From Enterocloster bolteae (lineage in GTDB: Bacteria > Bacillota > Clostridia > Lachnospirales > Lachnospiraceae), in assembly GCA_021772025.1 (NCBI GenBank), contig JAETNT010000007.1:35389-99388 (forward strand): DNA of 64,000 bases, in the 5' to 3' direction. Below are positions 6,704 through 17,283 of this stretch, piece by piece. The notes beneath the pieces are model-generated. The model made no database searches and was not told where the DNA came from. It saw nothing but the letters and a program-made list of their open reading frames with translations. The position numbers and the translations under genes were made by a program. The stretch's first letter is position 1, and each line of letters begins with the position of its first letter.

Positions 6704-8917
6704 CTATTTATCTAAATTAAGTTTTGCAAAAGCATCGGCAAAAGGAGAATTTAGAGGCGTTTCTGCTTCCTTTTTCTGCTGATTCAAATATCGGGCCACA
6801 TCCCGCCGGGACACCCCCGCCCCTTCTTTTTTACGGCGTTCTGTAAAAGAAGACAGCTTTTCTTTATATCCGCACCGACAGATAAAAATTTTCCCTTCCC
6901 CGCTTCCCTTCAGATCCATTTTTTTATGGCACTTGGGACAGCGGGCGTTGGAGGTCCGGGACACAGTCTCCCGGTATCCGCACTGCCGATCCTGACACAC
7001 CAGCATCTGACTGTTCTTTCCGTTTACGGCCAGAAGACGCTTCCCGCAAACCGGGCATTTTTTATTGGTCATATTATCATGGCGGAAGCTTCCCTCTCCC
7101 GCCTTGATTTCTCCGATCAGGGAATTGGTATAATCCCGGATATCCTCCATAAAGTGATCCCGGTTTTCTTTTCCCTCTGAAATCTCCATAAGACGGCGCT
7201 CCCACCTAGCTGTAAGCTCCGGGGTCTTTAAGTCCTGGGGAACCAGTTCCAAAAGCTGCTTTGCTTTAGGAGTAAGGTAAATCTCCTGCCCCTTTTTCTC
7301 TAATAAGAAAGAATGGAACAGCTTTTCAATAATGTCTGCCCGAGTAGCTACCGTTCCCAAACCGCCGGTTTCCCCCAAGGTTTTCACCATAGCTCGTTTC
7401 TCCTTTTCATCCTCCGTTTCCATGTAGGCAGCAGGATTTTCCATGGCGGCAAGAAGACTTCCTTCGGTAAAACGGGCCGGAGGTTTGGTTTTCCCTTCTG
7501 TAAGACTTAGAGGCTCCGGGCCCTCCGGCGGCAGAATTTCTCCTTCTTTCAGGGTCGGCAAAGCTCCCGAAGGAATACCTGCAAGACTTAGTTCCTCCTC
7601 ATCTCTCTCTTCCTCATAGATCTCTCTCCAGCCTTTTTCCGTTACAATGCCGAAAGAGGAAACAAAAGACTCTGTCCCAATGGAAACAGTAACTTTCAGC
7701 TCCTGATATTCATAAGGAGGATAAAGAACCGCCAGGAAGCGGCGGACTACCAGATCATAGATTCTCCTCTCGTCAATGGTCATATGATCCAGTTGGACAA
7801 ACTGCTCCGTAGGAATAATGGCATGGTGATCTGAAACTTTTGCGTTATTCACAAAAAAAGCCTTAGGACTGATTTTTTGACCGGCAATTCGGCCGGCCGG
7901 CTTCCGGTAAGGGCCTGTAGCACAAGCCTTCAGCCGTTCCGGTATGGTAGGCAGGATATCGCTGCTTAAATACCGGGAATCGGTTCTGGGATAAGTTAAT
8001 ACTTTATGGTTCTCATACAGGCGCTGACATAGATTTAAAGTTTCCTTAGCGGAATATTGGTATCTTTGGTTGGCTTCCCTCTGAAGCTCTGTCAAATCAT
8101 AGAGCAACGGAGGAGAAATAGATTTTGGAGTCTGCTTTTGTTCTTTTATCCGGGCTTTCTCTCCGGAAAGCTCCTTAATCAAAGTTTCTGCCCGGTTTTT
8201 ATCAAAAGTTCTCTTATCTTTCGTCTTTCCATCCTGCCAGGTCAGCTTAAGACCTCCGTACCTCCCCCTAATACCATAATAAGTTTGAGGAACAAATTTT
8301 TTGATCTCCTGCTCCCGTTTCGCAATAATCGCTAAGGTAGGGGTTTGAACCCGTCCGCAGGATAGCTGAGCATTATATTTACAGGTGAGGGCCCGGGTGG
8401 CGTTAATCCCTACCAGCCAGTCCGCCTCTGCCCGGCACATAGCCGCATCCCGCAGACCGTCATATTCCCGGCTGTCTTTTAAATGAGCGAATCCCTCCCG
8501 GATAGCCTTGTCGGTAACGGAGGAAATCCACAGCCGCTTAGCAGGCTTGGTGCAGCCGGCTTTTTCTAAAATCAAACGGGCCACCAACTCTCCTTCTCTT
8601 CCCGCATCGGTAGCGATGATAATCTGTCCTATATCTTTTCGGAACAGTTGAGTTTTTACCGCTCGAAACTGCCTGGCAGTCTGACGGATAACCGTAAGCC
8701 GGAAAGGCCTTGGCATCATGGGAAGGAAATCCAGCTTCCACTCTTTATAGTCATCGCTGTATTCTTCCGGATCGGCCAGCTCCACTAAATGGCCCAGGCC
8801 CCAGGTCACCACATATTCCTTCCCCTCTATGGCGCCCTCCAGGCTGCGGCCGCAGTCCAGCACCCGGGCAATATCCCGGGCCACAGAAGGCTTTTCCGCT
8901 AATACCAATGTTTTCAT
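6704..8917 (-). CDS. topB: DNA topoisomerase III
   Basis: A type IA topoisomerase (737 residues) that relaxes and decatenates DNA. The N-terminal Toprim domain shows MKTLVLAEKPSVARDIA and the acidic motif IIATDAGREGELVAR; the active-site tyrosine is in VLTYPRTDSRYL (near residue 325). The C-terminus has two zinc-ribbon-like clusters (KKCPVCGKRLL...CQDRQCGY and ARCPKCHKKMD...ICRCGYKEK). Length and motifs match the Firmicute TopB form often found on chromosomes and integrative elements. It follows the NCS2 permease by 14 bases with GGAG before the ATG, as the last gene of a directon. Confidence 0.95.
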   Translation of the reverse strand: MKTLVLAEKPSVARDIARVLDCGRSLEGAIEGKEYVVTWGLGHLVELADPEEYSDDYKEWKLDFLPMMPRPFRLTVIRQTARQFRAVKTQLFRKDIGQIIIATDAGREGELVARLILEKAGCTKPAKRLWISSVTDKAIREGFAHLKDSREYDGLRDAAMCRAEADWLVGINATRALTCKYNAQLSCGRVQTPTLAIIAKREQEIKKFVPQTYYGIRGRYGGLKLTWQDGKTKDKRTFDKNRAETLIKELSGEKARIKEQKQTPKSISPPLLYDLTELQREANQRYQYSAKETLNLCQRLYENHKVLTYPRTDSRYLSSDILPTIPERLKACATGPYRKPAGRIAGQKISPKAFFVNNAKVSDHHAIIPTEQFVQLDHMTIDERRIYDLVVRRFLAVLYPPYEYQELKVTVSIGTESFVSSFGIVTEKGWREIYEEERDEEELSLAGIPSGALPTLKEGEILPPEGPEPLSLTEGKTKPPARFTEGSLLAAMENPAAYMETEDEKEKRAMVKTLGETGGLGTVATRADIIEKLFHSFLLEKKGQEIYLTPKAKQLLELVPQDLKTPELTARWERRLMEISEGKENRDHFMEDIRDYTNSLIGEIKAGEGSFRHDNMTNKKCPVCGKRLLAVNGKNSQMLVCQDRQCGYRETVSRTSNARCPKCHKKMDLKGSGEGKIFICRCGYKEKLSSFTERRKKEGAGVSRRDVARYLNQQKKEAETPLNSPFADAFAKLNLDK

Positions 8918-8931
8918 GCGCTTTCTCCAAT

Positions 8932-10305
8932 TTAAATCAGGATATACTTTAATACGAAAAGAATTGCCAGCACATACATAAGGATGCTGATCTTCTTTTC
9001 TTTAAAACGGCCGGTAAGCAGGTTTAATCCCACATAGGAGATAACTCCCAAAGCAATTCCCTCGGAAATGCTGTACATAAACGGCATTGCAATAATGGTA
9101 ATAAAGCTGGGAATGGCCTCAGTGTAGTCGTTAAAATCTACCTTTATGATAGAGGTAAGCATCATAAACCCTACAATTACCAATGCCGGAGCCGTTGCAA
9201 AAGACGGAATCGCGAGGAAAAGCGGAGATAGAAACAGGGACAGTAAAAACAGCAAAGCGGTTACGATACTGGTAAGGCCGGTACGGCCGCCTGCGGATAC
9301 TCCGGCAGAGCTCTCCACAAAGGTAGTTGTGGTGGAGGTTCCCAGCACAGCGCCTACAGAAGTTCCCACTGCATCTGCCAGCAAGGCGCCGCGGATTTTG
9401 GGAAGACTCCCGTCTTTATCCAGCATATCTGCTTTAGATGCCACGCCGATTAAAGTTCCCAGGGTGTCAAACATGTCTACAAATAAAAAGGCAAACATGA
9501 TAATAAGGAAGTCTCCGGTAAGTACAAAGGAAAAGTCCATCTGCATAAAGGTAGGCATCACGCTGGGAACAGAAATTCCGTTTGAAAAGTCTGGAAGCAG
9601 GCTGAACCAGGCGGTTCCGTCAGGAACATAAATACCCAAAAGCTGGCAGACAATTCCCAGTACCCAAGTAATGACAATCCCCCATAAAATATTTCCCTTT
9701 ACGTTTTTCGCCAGCAGCACTGCGGTAATGACAATGCCTATAAGGGCCAGTAGAACGGTAATCCCTTCGGTTTGAAAGGTTCCTGCTGCCAAAGAGCCTT
9801 TAAAGGAAAACATTCCAAGAAGGGTAGAATCATTGTTTACTACAATTTTAGCATTTTGAAGCCCGATAAAAGCAATGAACAGGCCGATTCCTACGGATAC
9901 CGCATGCTTTAGATTCATGGGAATGGCATTGAAAATAGCTTCTCTCACTTTGGTCAATGACAGCAAAATGAACACCAGACCTTCTACAAATACAGCAGCC
10001 AGCGCCATCTGCCAGGTATATCCCATCCCCAGGACTACAGTATAGGCAAAGTAAGCGTTAAGCCCCATGCCGGGAGCCAGGGCAAAAGGATAGTTGGACA
10101 GCAGGGCCATAAGACAGGTGGCAAAAAAGGATGCCAGTACAGTGGCGGTAAATACGGCTCCCCTGTCCATGCCGGATGCAGACAGAATGTTAGGGTTGAC
10201 CGCCAATATATAAGCCATGGTCATAAAAGTGGTTACCCCGGCCAATACCTCTGTCTTTACATCCGTGCGGTTTTCCTTCAGATGAAACAGCTTTTCCAGA
10301 TTCAT
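8932..10305 (-). CDS. NCS2 family purine permease
   Basis: A 457-residue membrane protein with about 12-14 hydrophobic segments. The start (MNLEKLFHLKENRTDVKTEV), the motif TTFMTMAYILAVNP, ALAPGMGLNAYFAYTVVLGM and the acidic VDMFDTLGTLIGVASKADML motif identify the AzgA/PbuG branch, which imports adenine, guanine or hypoxanthine with protons. The exact base cannot be read. It lies 38 bases after the Hsp70 gene with no room for a purine riboswitch, so it is probably expressed from the upstream promoter. Confidence 0.9.
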   Translation of the reverse strand: MNLEKLFHLKENRTDVKTEVLAGVTTFMTMAYILAVNPNILSASGMDRGAVFTATVLASFFATCLMALLSNYPFALAPGMGLNAYFAYTVVLGMGYTWQMALAAVFVEGLVFILLSLTKVREAIFNAIPMNLKHAVSVGIGLFIAFIGLQNAKIVVNNDSTLLGMFSFKGSLAAGTFQTEGITVLLALIGIVITAVLLAKNVKGNILWGIVITWVLGIVCQLLGIYVPDGTAWFSLLPDFSNGISVPSVMPTFMQMDFSFVLTGDFLIIMFAFLFVDMFDTLGTLIGVASKADMLDKDGSLPKIRGALLADAVGTSVGAVLGTSTTTTFVESSAGVSAGGRTGLTSIVTALLFLLSLFLSPLFLAIPSFATAPALVIVGFMMLTSIIKVDFNDYTEAIPSFITIIAMPFMYSISEGIALGVISYVGLNLLTGRFKEKKISILMYVLAILFVLKYILI

Positions 10306-10343
10306 TGTTCATTCCTCCTATGGTTTGTTGTAGCAGTTCATTA

Positions 10344-12032
10344 TTAAAAATCTTCCAGTTCCTTTAGCTTCTCTTGTAATTCTTCCCGGGCTTCCTGAAT
10401 CTTTCCTCCGTCATGGGAGTCTAAGGCATCTTCAAACCGGCGGATATACTGCTCCAGCACAATCCGATCCGCACCGATACTTTCCTCGTAAATCCGGTCG
10501 CTTCGGAGAAGGAGCAGCTTGTTTTCCTCCTTCTCCCTGGGGGGGATCTTTAAATAAGACAGAGTCTCCAGACGTTCTGCAATCTCTTCATCGCTCATAC
10601 CGTTGTCCTTCCCTTTAATGACAGCTTTTTTCTTTTCTCCTGTAGAAATAACCGTCACCTCCACCTCCAGTATGGAATTGATATCATAGGTATAAGTCAC
10701 ATCCACGGCTTCTTCTCCCGCCTTATTCTTAGGTACATTAATGGTAAGCTCCCCCAGAAGCAGATTATTCTGTGCAAACCGGCTCTCCCCCTGAAGGACA
10801 GAGATAGAAATCTTGCTTTGGTCATCATGAACCGTATAAAACCGTTCTGTCCGGCTGGCGGGAATCACAGTGTTGCGCTCGATAATGGGACAAAAATGCC
10901 CTTTTTCAAACTGGCCTTTTCCTCTTGCTACCACCACCTCCGTCCCCAGTGTGAAAGAGCAGACATCTGTCAGGATAACCTCTTTCACCTCCTTTCTTCT
11001 CTCTTTCATAGCCGCCTGGATAGCAGCGCCCAGGGCCACCGCCTCATCCGGATTAATGCTGGTGTTGGGAAATTTCTTAAAGAGGCGGACAATAAAATCC
11101 CTTACTATTTGGAACTTTGTCCCCCCGCCTACCAAAACCACCACATCAATGTCGGAAAGCTTAATGTGGGCGTCGGAAAGGCTTCTCTGAACCGGCTTGC
11201 GGATTCGCTCTAAAAGAGGCTCGCAGTCCTTCTCATATTGGGAATAGGTAATCGTGGCTTCCTTGTATTCTTCCCCTATGAGACAGCGCATTACCGCTTC
11301 TTTGCTCTCGGAAAGCTTCAGCTTGCATTGCTCCGCCTGCTTACGGATATGAGCCAAAGTCTTTCTGTCCAAAGTATTTACATCCAGCTTTTGTTCCCCG
11401 ATAAACCAGCGCTCAATAATTTCGGTAAAATCCTCACCCCCCAGATAATTGTCCCCTGCCACGGCCCGGACCTCCAGGATATTTTCATAAAGCTCCAGAA
11501 TCGACACGTCAAAGGTGCCTCCCCCCAGGTCAAATACCAAAAAGCGGGTATCCCTGGTTTTTTCATACAGGCCGTAAGCAATGGCAGCGGCCGTAGGCTC
11601 GCTGATAATCCGTTCTACTTTAAAACCTGCCAGCTCTCCTGCACGTTTGGTCGCCTTTCTCCGTTTGTCATCAAAATAAGCAGGAACGCTGATCACCGCC
11701 TCAGTAACCGGCTCTCCCAAAAAGGCCTCTGCATCTTCCTTTAACATCCTCAGTACCAGAGCAGACAACTCTTCCGGGGTAAAACTTTTACTGCCCAATT
11801 TATATTTCCGCCCCGTTCCCATGCTGCGCTTAAATACTTCCGCTACTGTATCCGGATATAGGCTTCTCCGTTCCTTTGCCGTCTCCCCTACATATACTTC
11901 GTCATTTTCATCTACGCTGACAATAGACGGCGTCAGATGTTTTCCTAAACGGTTGGGAATAATCTTTGGGCCGTCTTCACTGTAATAGGCTGCCAAGCTG
12001 TTGGTAGTTCCCAAGTCAATTCCTATTATCAT
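10344..12032 (-). CDS. Hsp70 family chaperone, accessory DnaK-like
   Basis: A 562-residue Hsp70. The ATPase domain has the phosphate-1 loop [16 protein letters not shown], phosphate-2 [16 protein letters not shown] and the adenosine motif [17 protein letters not shown] beta substrate domain follows (about 390-480, with [18 protein letters not shown] start and [15 protein letters not shown]), then a short helical lid. It is some 50 residues shorter than housekeeping DnaK and lacks its disordered tail. Its ATG overlaps the stop of the J-like/TPR gene by four bases, so the two are made together; no grpE or dnaJ is nearby. I read it as a dedicated Hsp70 rather than the main DnaK. Confidence 0.92.
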   Translation of the reverse strand: MIIGIDLGTTNSLAAYYSEDGPKIIPNRLGKHLTPSIVSVDENDEVYVGETAKERRSLYPDTVAEVFKRSMGTGRKYKLGSKSFTPEELSALVLRMLKEDAEAFLGEPVTEAVISVPAYFDDKRRKATKRAGELAGFKVERIISEPTAAAIAYGLYEKTRDTRFLVFDLGGGTFDVSILELYENILEVRAVAGDNYLGGEDFTEIIERWFIGEQKLDVNTLDRKTLAHIRKQAEQCKLKLSESKEAVMRCLIGEEYKEATITYSQYEKDCEPLLERIRKPVQRSLSDAHIKLSDIDVVVLVGGGTKFQIVRDFIVRLFKKFPNTSINPDEAVALGAAIQAAMKERRKEVKEVILTDVCSFTLGTEVVVARGKGQFEKGHFCPIIERNTVIPASRTERFYTVHDDQSKISISVLQGESRFAQNNLLLGELTINVPKNKAGEEAVDVTYTYDINSILEVEVTVISTGEKKKAVIKGKDNGMSDEEIAERLETLSYLKIPPREKEENKLLLLRSDRIYEESIGADRIVLEQYIRRFEDALDSHDGGKIQEAREELQEKLKELEDF

Positions 12033-15000
12033 ATATTTTTAAACTCCTTTACTGCACTGCTGAAAATCCAGGCATAAGTAAATACCGGATCTTGTTCCAA
12101 AACCTTTCGGATCTCCTGAAAGGCCTCTTCCTTCTGTCCATGCGCCCAGGCCCACAGCGCCCTGCTGCAGCCAAGCTCCATACATTCTGCTTTTTCGCAA
12201 TGATAGCAAAAATGGCATGCTTCCTCTTGTTTTAAATAAGTTTCTGCCTCCGAAAGCTTTCCTTCCAGAAGATGCAGAAGAAACATTTCGAAAAGCCGCG
12301 CTTTTTTATAAGCACAATTATCTGTAGAATCTTCCAGAGAGGCATACTCCTCCAAAAGCGCACTCTTATAGAGCGCCGTATATTTATCCGCTTTATCCTT
12401 TCTGTTCTTAAGCCAAAAATAAACGGCAGCTGTCAAACAAGCGCTGCGGTAGCTATTGTCCCGTTTTTCATAAGCCTTTACCGCTTTTTCCATCGCCTGG
12501 CCTAAAAACAAGGTTTTCCTTTTAAACATCAGAATTTGTGCCTTACGGTAAGCCGTTTCCCCTTTTCCGCTATAGGGTGCCGCTTTTTGCACTGCGTCCT
12601 CTGCCTTCTTAAAATCCCCTAAATAGCAGTATAGATCCACAGCCTTATCATAGTATTCCGCCTCCCTGTCCTTCGGGAAAAATTTTTTCCACATCTCAAG
12701 GGCTTCGTCATACCGCTTAAGAGCCTCATAGGCCTGACCTACCGTTTTTACCACCGCATATTTCCCGGGATACCGTCTCTGGTTTTCCAAATACGCATCC
12801 AGGGCCTTCTCATATTCTCCCATCTTCATATAAATAGATCCTAAAGTCTCATAAAAATAGGTAGTAGGCTCGGATTCCATAAGACTAATAGCTTTCTGAA
12901 TCAGCTCCAGAGCTTTTTCCTGCTGCCCCATCCGGCTGTAAGCGCAGGCAGAATTGGCCCAGGCAAACTGGTTCTCCGGGGACAGTTCCCCTGCCTTTAA
13001 GAAATCAGCCAAAGCCTTTTCCAGATATCCGGCCTCCATATATAAAAGGCCTCTGTTAACATAATCGTAGGAAGTTCCGCCCAGCTCGATTCTTTTGTCT
13101 GCATAAGGAATCCCTTGGTTAAAGTACCCAATCTTTCCTGTGTTATCAAAGAGAACCTGATACAGATCCGTCATCTTCCGCAGATAGTCCGGGTTTTCCG
13201 GTTCTACTTTCAACGCTTTCTCCATAGACTCCACGGCTGCAGACCTCTTTCCCATCTTCTCGTAACATTCCGCCACATAATAATGGTAGGCCCCGGATTC
13301 CCCATAGTCTTTCCCGCACCGTTCATAGGCCTCAAGGGCCTCCTTCCACCTGTTTAACCGGCGAAGAATATTGCCTTCAATCCAATTATAGCGGCTCTCT
13401 TTCCCGTCCATCTTTTTAGCCTGCCGGATAGCTTTTAAGGCCTCCTCCTGTTTTCCCAAAAAACTATAGGTAATGCAGATTTCCGCTTCCAGAAAGGCCG
13501 CATCCTTTTCCTCAAATTCCCGCTCTCTCTCGTCGGGAACCTTCTTCATAATATTCGCTATCTCCGCTCTTAACGTCAGCATGGACTCCAGAGCCTGCCT
13601 CATAGGTTCCTTCCCTTCGGCCAGTTCCCGTTCCATCCGGCATTTGAAAATCTTTAAAGGGATGGTGTAAACTTGGTTTTCCTTGGCCTCCTCTATCAAA
13701 GCCTCCAGATCCGACCAGCGTTCCAAATCGTTGTACACCTCAGCGGCGGCTGTATAAACAGGGGCAAATCCCGGATAAATATTTTTTGCCCTGTAAAAGT
13801 CCTCAATCACTCCTCTTGCGTCCCGGATAGCTACATAGCACTCCTGGCGCATAACATAAGCAGGAAAATATCCCTCATCCTCTTCTATAAGCTCTGTCAA
13901 GACCCGGATAGCTGCCTCATAATCTTCTTTGGAGGAAAGAAAATTGGCCCTTGCTTTGTATATGCTGGCTTTCTCCATCCAATAGGCGGCATCTCTGCTT
14001 CCCAGTTCTCTGGTACGGTTGATACAGGAAAGAGCCTTTTCAAAGTTTTCCACCCCTTTTCCCTCTTCCCCGTCTAAGCGGTGGAGACGGGCTAAAAGGC
14101 CGTTGGACGTAATAAGCCTCCGGGTGGTTTTCTCCCTCTCTTCCTCATCCGGCTCCTTTTCCTTCCAGGAGTCCTCTCTTTTTTCCAGATACTCCCTCCA
14201 TAAAATTAAATGCTCCATAGCCCGTTCTCTTTGTTGATTGGTATAATAGAGCTTTCCCATTAAATTATGGTATTCTTCTGCATTTTCACTATCCGGAAGG
14301 CGGTTGACAAGAAGAGCCAGAGCATCCTGAATCCGGTCGTTCTGCAGATAACACCATCCCAGTTCCAAAACATGCCCAAAATCAGAAGGCTCTTCTTCCA
14401 TTGCCTGGCGATAGCGCTGTATCAGGGATTGGTTAATGGTTTTAAGCATTTCCATAACCTCCGGCTCCCGATTTCCCGCCACAGTTCCGCCGTCAATGGC
14501 TTCTATAGCATATTCCTTGGCCTTTTCCAGGCTGTCTTTTTCCATCCAGTATTTTCCCAACATCTTATTAGCGGTAAAATTGTGAGGATTATCTTTTAAA
14601 AGCTCCTGAAACTTTTGGGCGGCCAATTCTTTCTCTCCTAATTCCCAAAATACCAGGCCCGACACATAGCATACCCGGCTATCTTCCGGAAGTGTCTGAC
14701 AGGCTTTATCGGTCAGAGCCCTGGCCCTCTCTTTTTCTCCCCTTTCAGCCAGTATCCTAGCCTGATCCAGATCCCCGTAAGGGTGAGAGATAGGAAGGCT
14801 TGCCATCTGACTCATCAATGCCTCTGCCCTGTCCTTGTCCTCTTCCGCTAAAGCGTTATCGAATTCAAAGTACAGGTTTATATATAAGTCATAATCCCCA
14901 TCGTCAGGCCCTTCAAAAAACTCCATCGGAAACCAGCTTCCCTCCCGGCATACATTGAGAAGGAAATCTACAAAGTTTCCCGGGTAAGACTCGTAAAGTT

Positions 15001-15436
15001 CTTTGGCGCTTTCCGTAAAATTCCAAACTTGGTCCAGGTATTTCCATATGTCTGTAGTCAGCCGGAAATGATTCATCAAAAAGGTTAAAAGACGTGCTTT
15101 ACATTCTTCTCCGGAATCTAAAGAGACACACAGCTCTTCCTCCATCAGCTCTTTCCATTTTTCCAAATTTAGCCGATCCGGAAGGCATTCGTAGATTTTT
15201 TTTAACCGGGCTTCCCACATCCCTTCCGGTGAGGTATCTTCTACTTCTTCCTTCTCTTCTTCCTCGGATCTGGCATATTCAAGAGCCGTCTCATAGGCGG
15301 ACCTTAACTCTTTAAATCCCTCCGCATCATCTTCCGGATTAACGGATTTCAACTTTTCCCGGTAAGCTCCTTTTATGGCTTTCTCATCTTTTACCTGGGA
15401 AAGGCCTAATATTAAAAATGATCTTGTAATATCCAT
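12029..15436 (-). CDS. Giant J-like/TPR protein paired with Hsp70
   Basis: A 1135-residue protein. Residues 1-55 resemble a J domain ([20 protein letters not shown] then [15 protein letters not shown]), but the catalytic HPD of helix II-III is replaced by NPE in [12 protein letters not shown]. The rest is a long array of tetratricopeptide repeats, for example [40 protein letters not shown] and [21 protein letters not shown] cysteine/histidine cluster ([12 protein letters not shown]) sits near the C-terminus. It is coupled to Hsp70 by an ATGA overlap. I infer a client-selecting partner for that Hsp70; whether it stimulates ATP hydrolysis without HPD is open. Confidence 0.82.
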   Translation of the reverse strand: MDITRSFLILGLSQVKDEKAIKGAYREKLKSVNPEDDAEGFKELRSAYETALEYARSEEEEKEEVEDTSPEGMWEARLKKIYECLPDRLNLEKWKELMEEELCVSLDSGEECKARLLTFLMNHFRLTTDIWKYLDQVWNFTESAKELYESYPGNFVDFLLNVCREGSWFPMEFFEGPDDGDYDLYINLYFEFDNALAEEDKDRAEALMSQMASLPISHPYGDLDQARILAERGEKERARALTDKACQTLPEDSRVCYVSGLVFWELGEKELAAQKFQELLKDNPHNFTANKMLGKYWMEKDSLEKAKEYAIEAIDGGTVAGNREPEVMEMLKTINQSLIQRYRQAMEEEPSDFGHVLELGWCYLQNDRIQDALALLVNRLPDSENAEEYHNLMGKLYYTNQQRERAMEHLILWREYLEKREDSWKEKEPDEEEREKTTRRLITSNGLLARLHRLDGEEGKGVENFEKALSCINRTRELGSRDAAYWMEKASIYKARANFLSSKEDYEAAIRVLTELIEEDEGYFPAYVMRQECYVAIRDARGVIEDFYRAKNIYPGFAPVYTAAAEVYNDLERWSDLEALIEEAKENQVYTIPLKIFKCRMERELAEGKEPMRQALESMLTLRAEIANIMKKVPDEREREFEEKDAAFLEAEICITYSFLGKQEEALKAIRQAKKMDGKESRYNWIEGNILRRLNRWKEALEAYERCGKDYGESGAYHYYVAECYEKMGKRSAAVESMEKALKVEPENPDYLRKMTDLYQVLFDNTGKIGYFNQGIPYADKRIELGGTSYDYVNRGLLYMEAGYLEKALADFLKAGELSPENQFAWANSACAYSRMGQQEKALELIQKAISLMESEPTTYFYETLGSIYMKMGEYEKALDAYLENQRRYPGKYAVVKTVGQAYEALKRYDEALEMWKKFFPKDREAEYYDKAVDLYCYLGDFKKAEDAVQKAAPYSGKGETAYRKAQILMFKRKTLFLGQAMEKAVKAYEKRDNSYRSACLTAAVYFWLKNRKDKADKYTALYKSALLEEYASLEDSTDNCAYKKARLFEMFLLHLLEGKLSEAETYLKQEEACHFCYHCEKAECMELGCSRALWAWAHGQKEEAFQEIRKVLEQDPVFTYAWIFSSAVKEFKNI

Positions 15437-15449
15437 AAAAATCCCCCCA

Positions 15450-17093
15450 TTACAGGCTGGAGTTTAATATCCGCACCGCTTCCAGGCAGCTATCCGGATT
15501 GCCGTTTATATCATAAAGCTTTCCTTCTGTCACCTGAGTATATACTTTAATATTGTCTAAATATACTGTATTGTCTGAAGAAATAGACAGTTCGTTTAGG
15601 CCGGTTCCCGAAAACTCTAAGTTTAACTGCTGCTTTCCTTCCACCTTCACTGTCCTGCTAATTTTTCCCAAAGACACGGTCAGGTTGCTGCCGGACGGAC
15701 TGTCTGCCTGAAGGCGTACTTGAACCGTATCTCCTTTTACAGCGCTTCCCGCTGTATTCACCGCCTGAGAAATGCGGCTGTAGCCCTCAAGTTTCATTTG
15801 ATTCGAACCGTCCCGCTCCTCTACCTGGGTTCGACCGAAAGTGTTCCAGCCTCCATCACCCAAAGCAAACTGGCAGTTATAAATCATGTTGTTCCCGTAG
15901 TCCCGGTATGTCCACACTCCATATCCCAGAATCCTCCCCTTTAAAACAGGAGCCAGACTGCTAAGATACACAGGGATCTCTCCCTCGTCCAGCCTGGAAT
16001 TTTCCTCAAACCCCGGCGTATTGTCCGTAAATAAAAGCTGATCAATATAAAGGGGCTTTCCCCCATTGTGAAGTCTCACCCAGTCTAAGGTTGCAGCTGT
16101 CTGGGGAAGAACCTGATCCGCTGTCATATATTCATTTCCCATAGACATCCCCATGGAAACCGCATACATAAGAGAGGTGTAAGCGGAATCCTGGCATCCG
16201 AAAGTTGTCACATGGGAAAAGCCCACAGGCTGTCCGTCCTGCTTATTTACAGAATCCACATCGGCTCGTACTTCCATAGAAAGATTGGGGAATACAGCCT
16301 GGCTCTCTGCCAGAAGCCGGTTTAAAAAGCTGTCATAGAAATTCAGGAACAGGCCATAGGCCTCCTTTTCCCGTCTCGGCAGGTATAACTGGCTCCAGTC
16401 TTCAAAGCTCTCTCCATACTGGCGGCCTGCCTCTTCCAAGGAAACCGTTTCTTTTACATAATCGGTATATCCTATATCCTCCGCCAAACGGCGGCTGTAG
16501 GCAGTATCTCCCAGTTCACCTGCCGTATGGGTAAAGTTCCAAAAGTCTTCCCAAGTTAAAAAACCGCCGTAAAAGTTGGGATGTCCGGAAGATTCTTCAT
16601 AGATTCGTTCTACATAATCCATCCAGGCCTCTCTCACTTCTTCCTTATATATCAAATCCTGGTACCGCTCTAAAACATTTCCGCTTCCCGCATGGTCCCA
16701 GGTATAACCCACTCTGAGGATTACCAAAAGTCCCTCTTCGTTGGCAGCGTCCATTACCCGGTGAAGCTTGTTCAGAGCATATTGGTTATAGCGGCGGCTC
16801 TCCATATCAATCTGAAATTCTCTCCAGGGCACAGCCAGAATAATGCTGTTAAAACCATCTGCAGCAATCTGTCTCAGATCTTCTTCTAAAAAATCATCTT
16901 CCAGGTTCCAGAAATTAATGACCCAGTCGTCGGCATAATAGGTGACCGATTTCAGATAAGAAGCCTCCGTTTCTTTTTCCTCCCCTTTTGGGGCGGCGGC
17001 CGCCTGATAGCTTGGAATCCACAGACTTAAACACAAGATAAGGGCAAGAGTGATCCAGGAATCCGGATTTCGTTTGTTCCTTGTCTTTTTCAT
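15450..17093 (-). CDS. Secreted glycoside-hydrolase-like TIM-barrel protein
   Basis: A 547-residue exported protein; the start is the ATG of MKKTRNKRNP (GGAGG at good spacing), followed by a signal sequence (WITLALILCLSLWIPSYQ). Residues about 55-400 look like a (beta/alpha)8 barrel of the cellulase/beta-galactosidase type: FNSIILAVPWREFQ, LLVILRVGYTWDHAG, FYGGFLTWEDFWNF (candidate acid/base Glu) and PLYIDQLLF. The last 130 residues resemble a beta-sandwich carbohydrate-binding module (LTVSLGKISRTVKVEG, TVYLDNIKVYTQ). I cannot assign a GH family. It is the first gene of the directon leading to the Hsp70 pair. Confidence 0.75.
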   Translation of the reverse strand: MKKTRNKRNPDSWITLALILCLSLWIPSYQAAAAPKGEEKETEASYLKSVTYYADDWVINFWNLEDDFLEEDLRQIAADGFNSIILAVPWREFQIDMESRRYNQYALNKLHRVMDAANEEGLLVILRVGYTWDHAGSGNVLERYQDLIYKEEVREAWMDYVERIYEESSGHPNFYGGFLTWEDFWNFTHTAGELGDTAYSRRLAEDIGYTDYVKETVSLEEAGRQYGESFEDWSQLYLPRREKEAYGLFLNFYDSFLNRLLAESQAVFPNLSMEVRADVDSVNKQDGQPVGFSHVTTFGCQDSAYTSLMYAVSMGMSMGNEYMTADQVLPQTAATLDWVRLHNGGKPLYIDQLLFTDNTPGFEENSRLDEGEIPVYLSSLAPVLKGRILGYGVWTYRDYGNNMIYNCQFALGDGGWNTFGRTQVEERDGSNQMKLEGYSRISQAVNTAGSAVKGDTVQVRLQADSPSGSNLTVSLGKISRTVKVEGKQQLNLEFSGTGLNELSISSDNTVYLDNIKVYTQVTEGKLYDINGNPDSCLEAVRILNSSL

Positions 17094-17155
17094 CGATTTT
17101 CCTCCATTAGGTGATTTTTTCGCCTCAGCGGATAAAATCAATCCCGCTTCTTACC

Positions 17156-17183
17156 ATGATACCAAAAAATACGGTAATTTCAA
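17156..17183 (-). promoter_or_regulatory. Promoter for the glycosidase/Hsp70 directon
   Basis: TTGAAA (17178-17183) and TATCAT (17156-17161) are 16 bases apart on the minus strand, about 65 bases before the ATG of the secreted glycosidase-like gene. Confidence 0.65.
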
Positions 17184-17230
17184 GAAAAAGAGAAAATATT
17201 TCATAAAATAGATGTTTTAAAAAAGCAAAG

Positions 17231-17266
17231 CCGGCAAGATTCCGCAAAAAGGCGGAAAACTGCCGG
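17231..17266 (-). terminator. Terminator after the AEC transporter gene
   Basis: A GC-rich hairpin with arms CCGGCAAGATTCCGC and GCGGAAAACTGCCGG lies just beyond the AEC transporter stop. On the minus strand it is followed by CTTTGCTTTTTT, a usable T-rich tail. It separates this operon from the glycosidase promoter. Confidence 0.8.
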
Positions 17267-17283
17267 AAAATTTTTGAAAAGGG

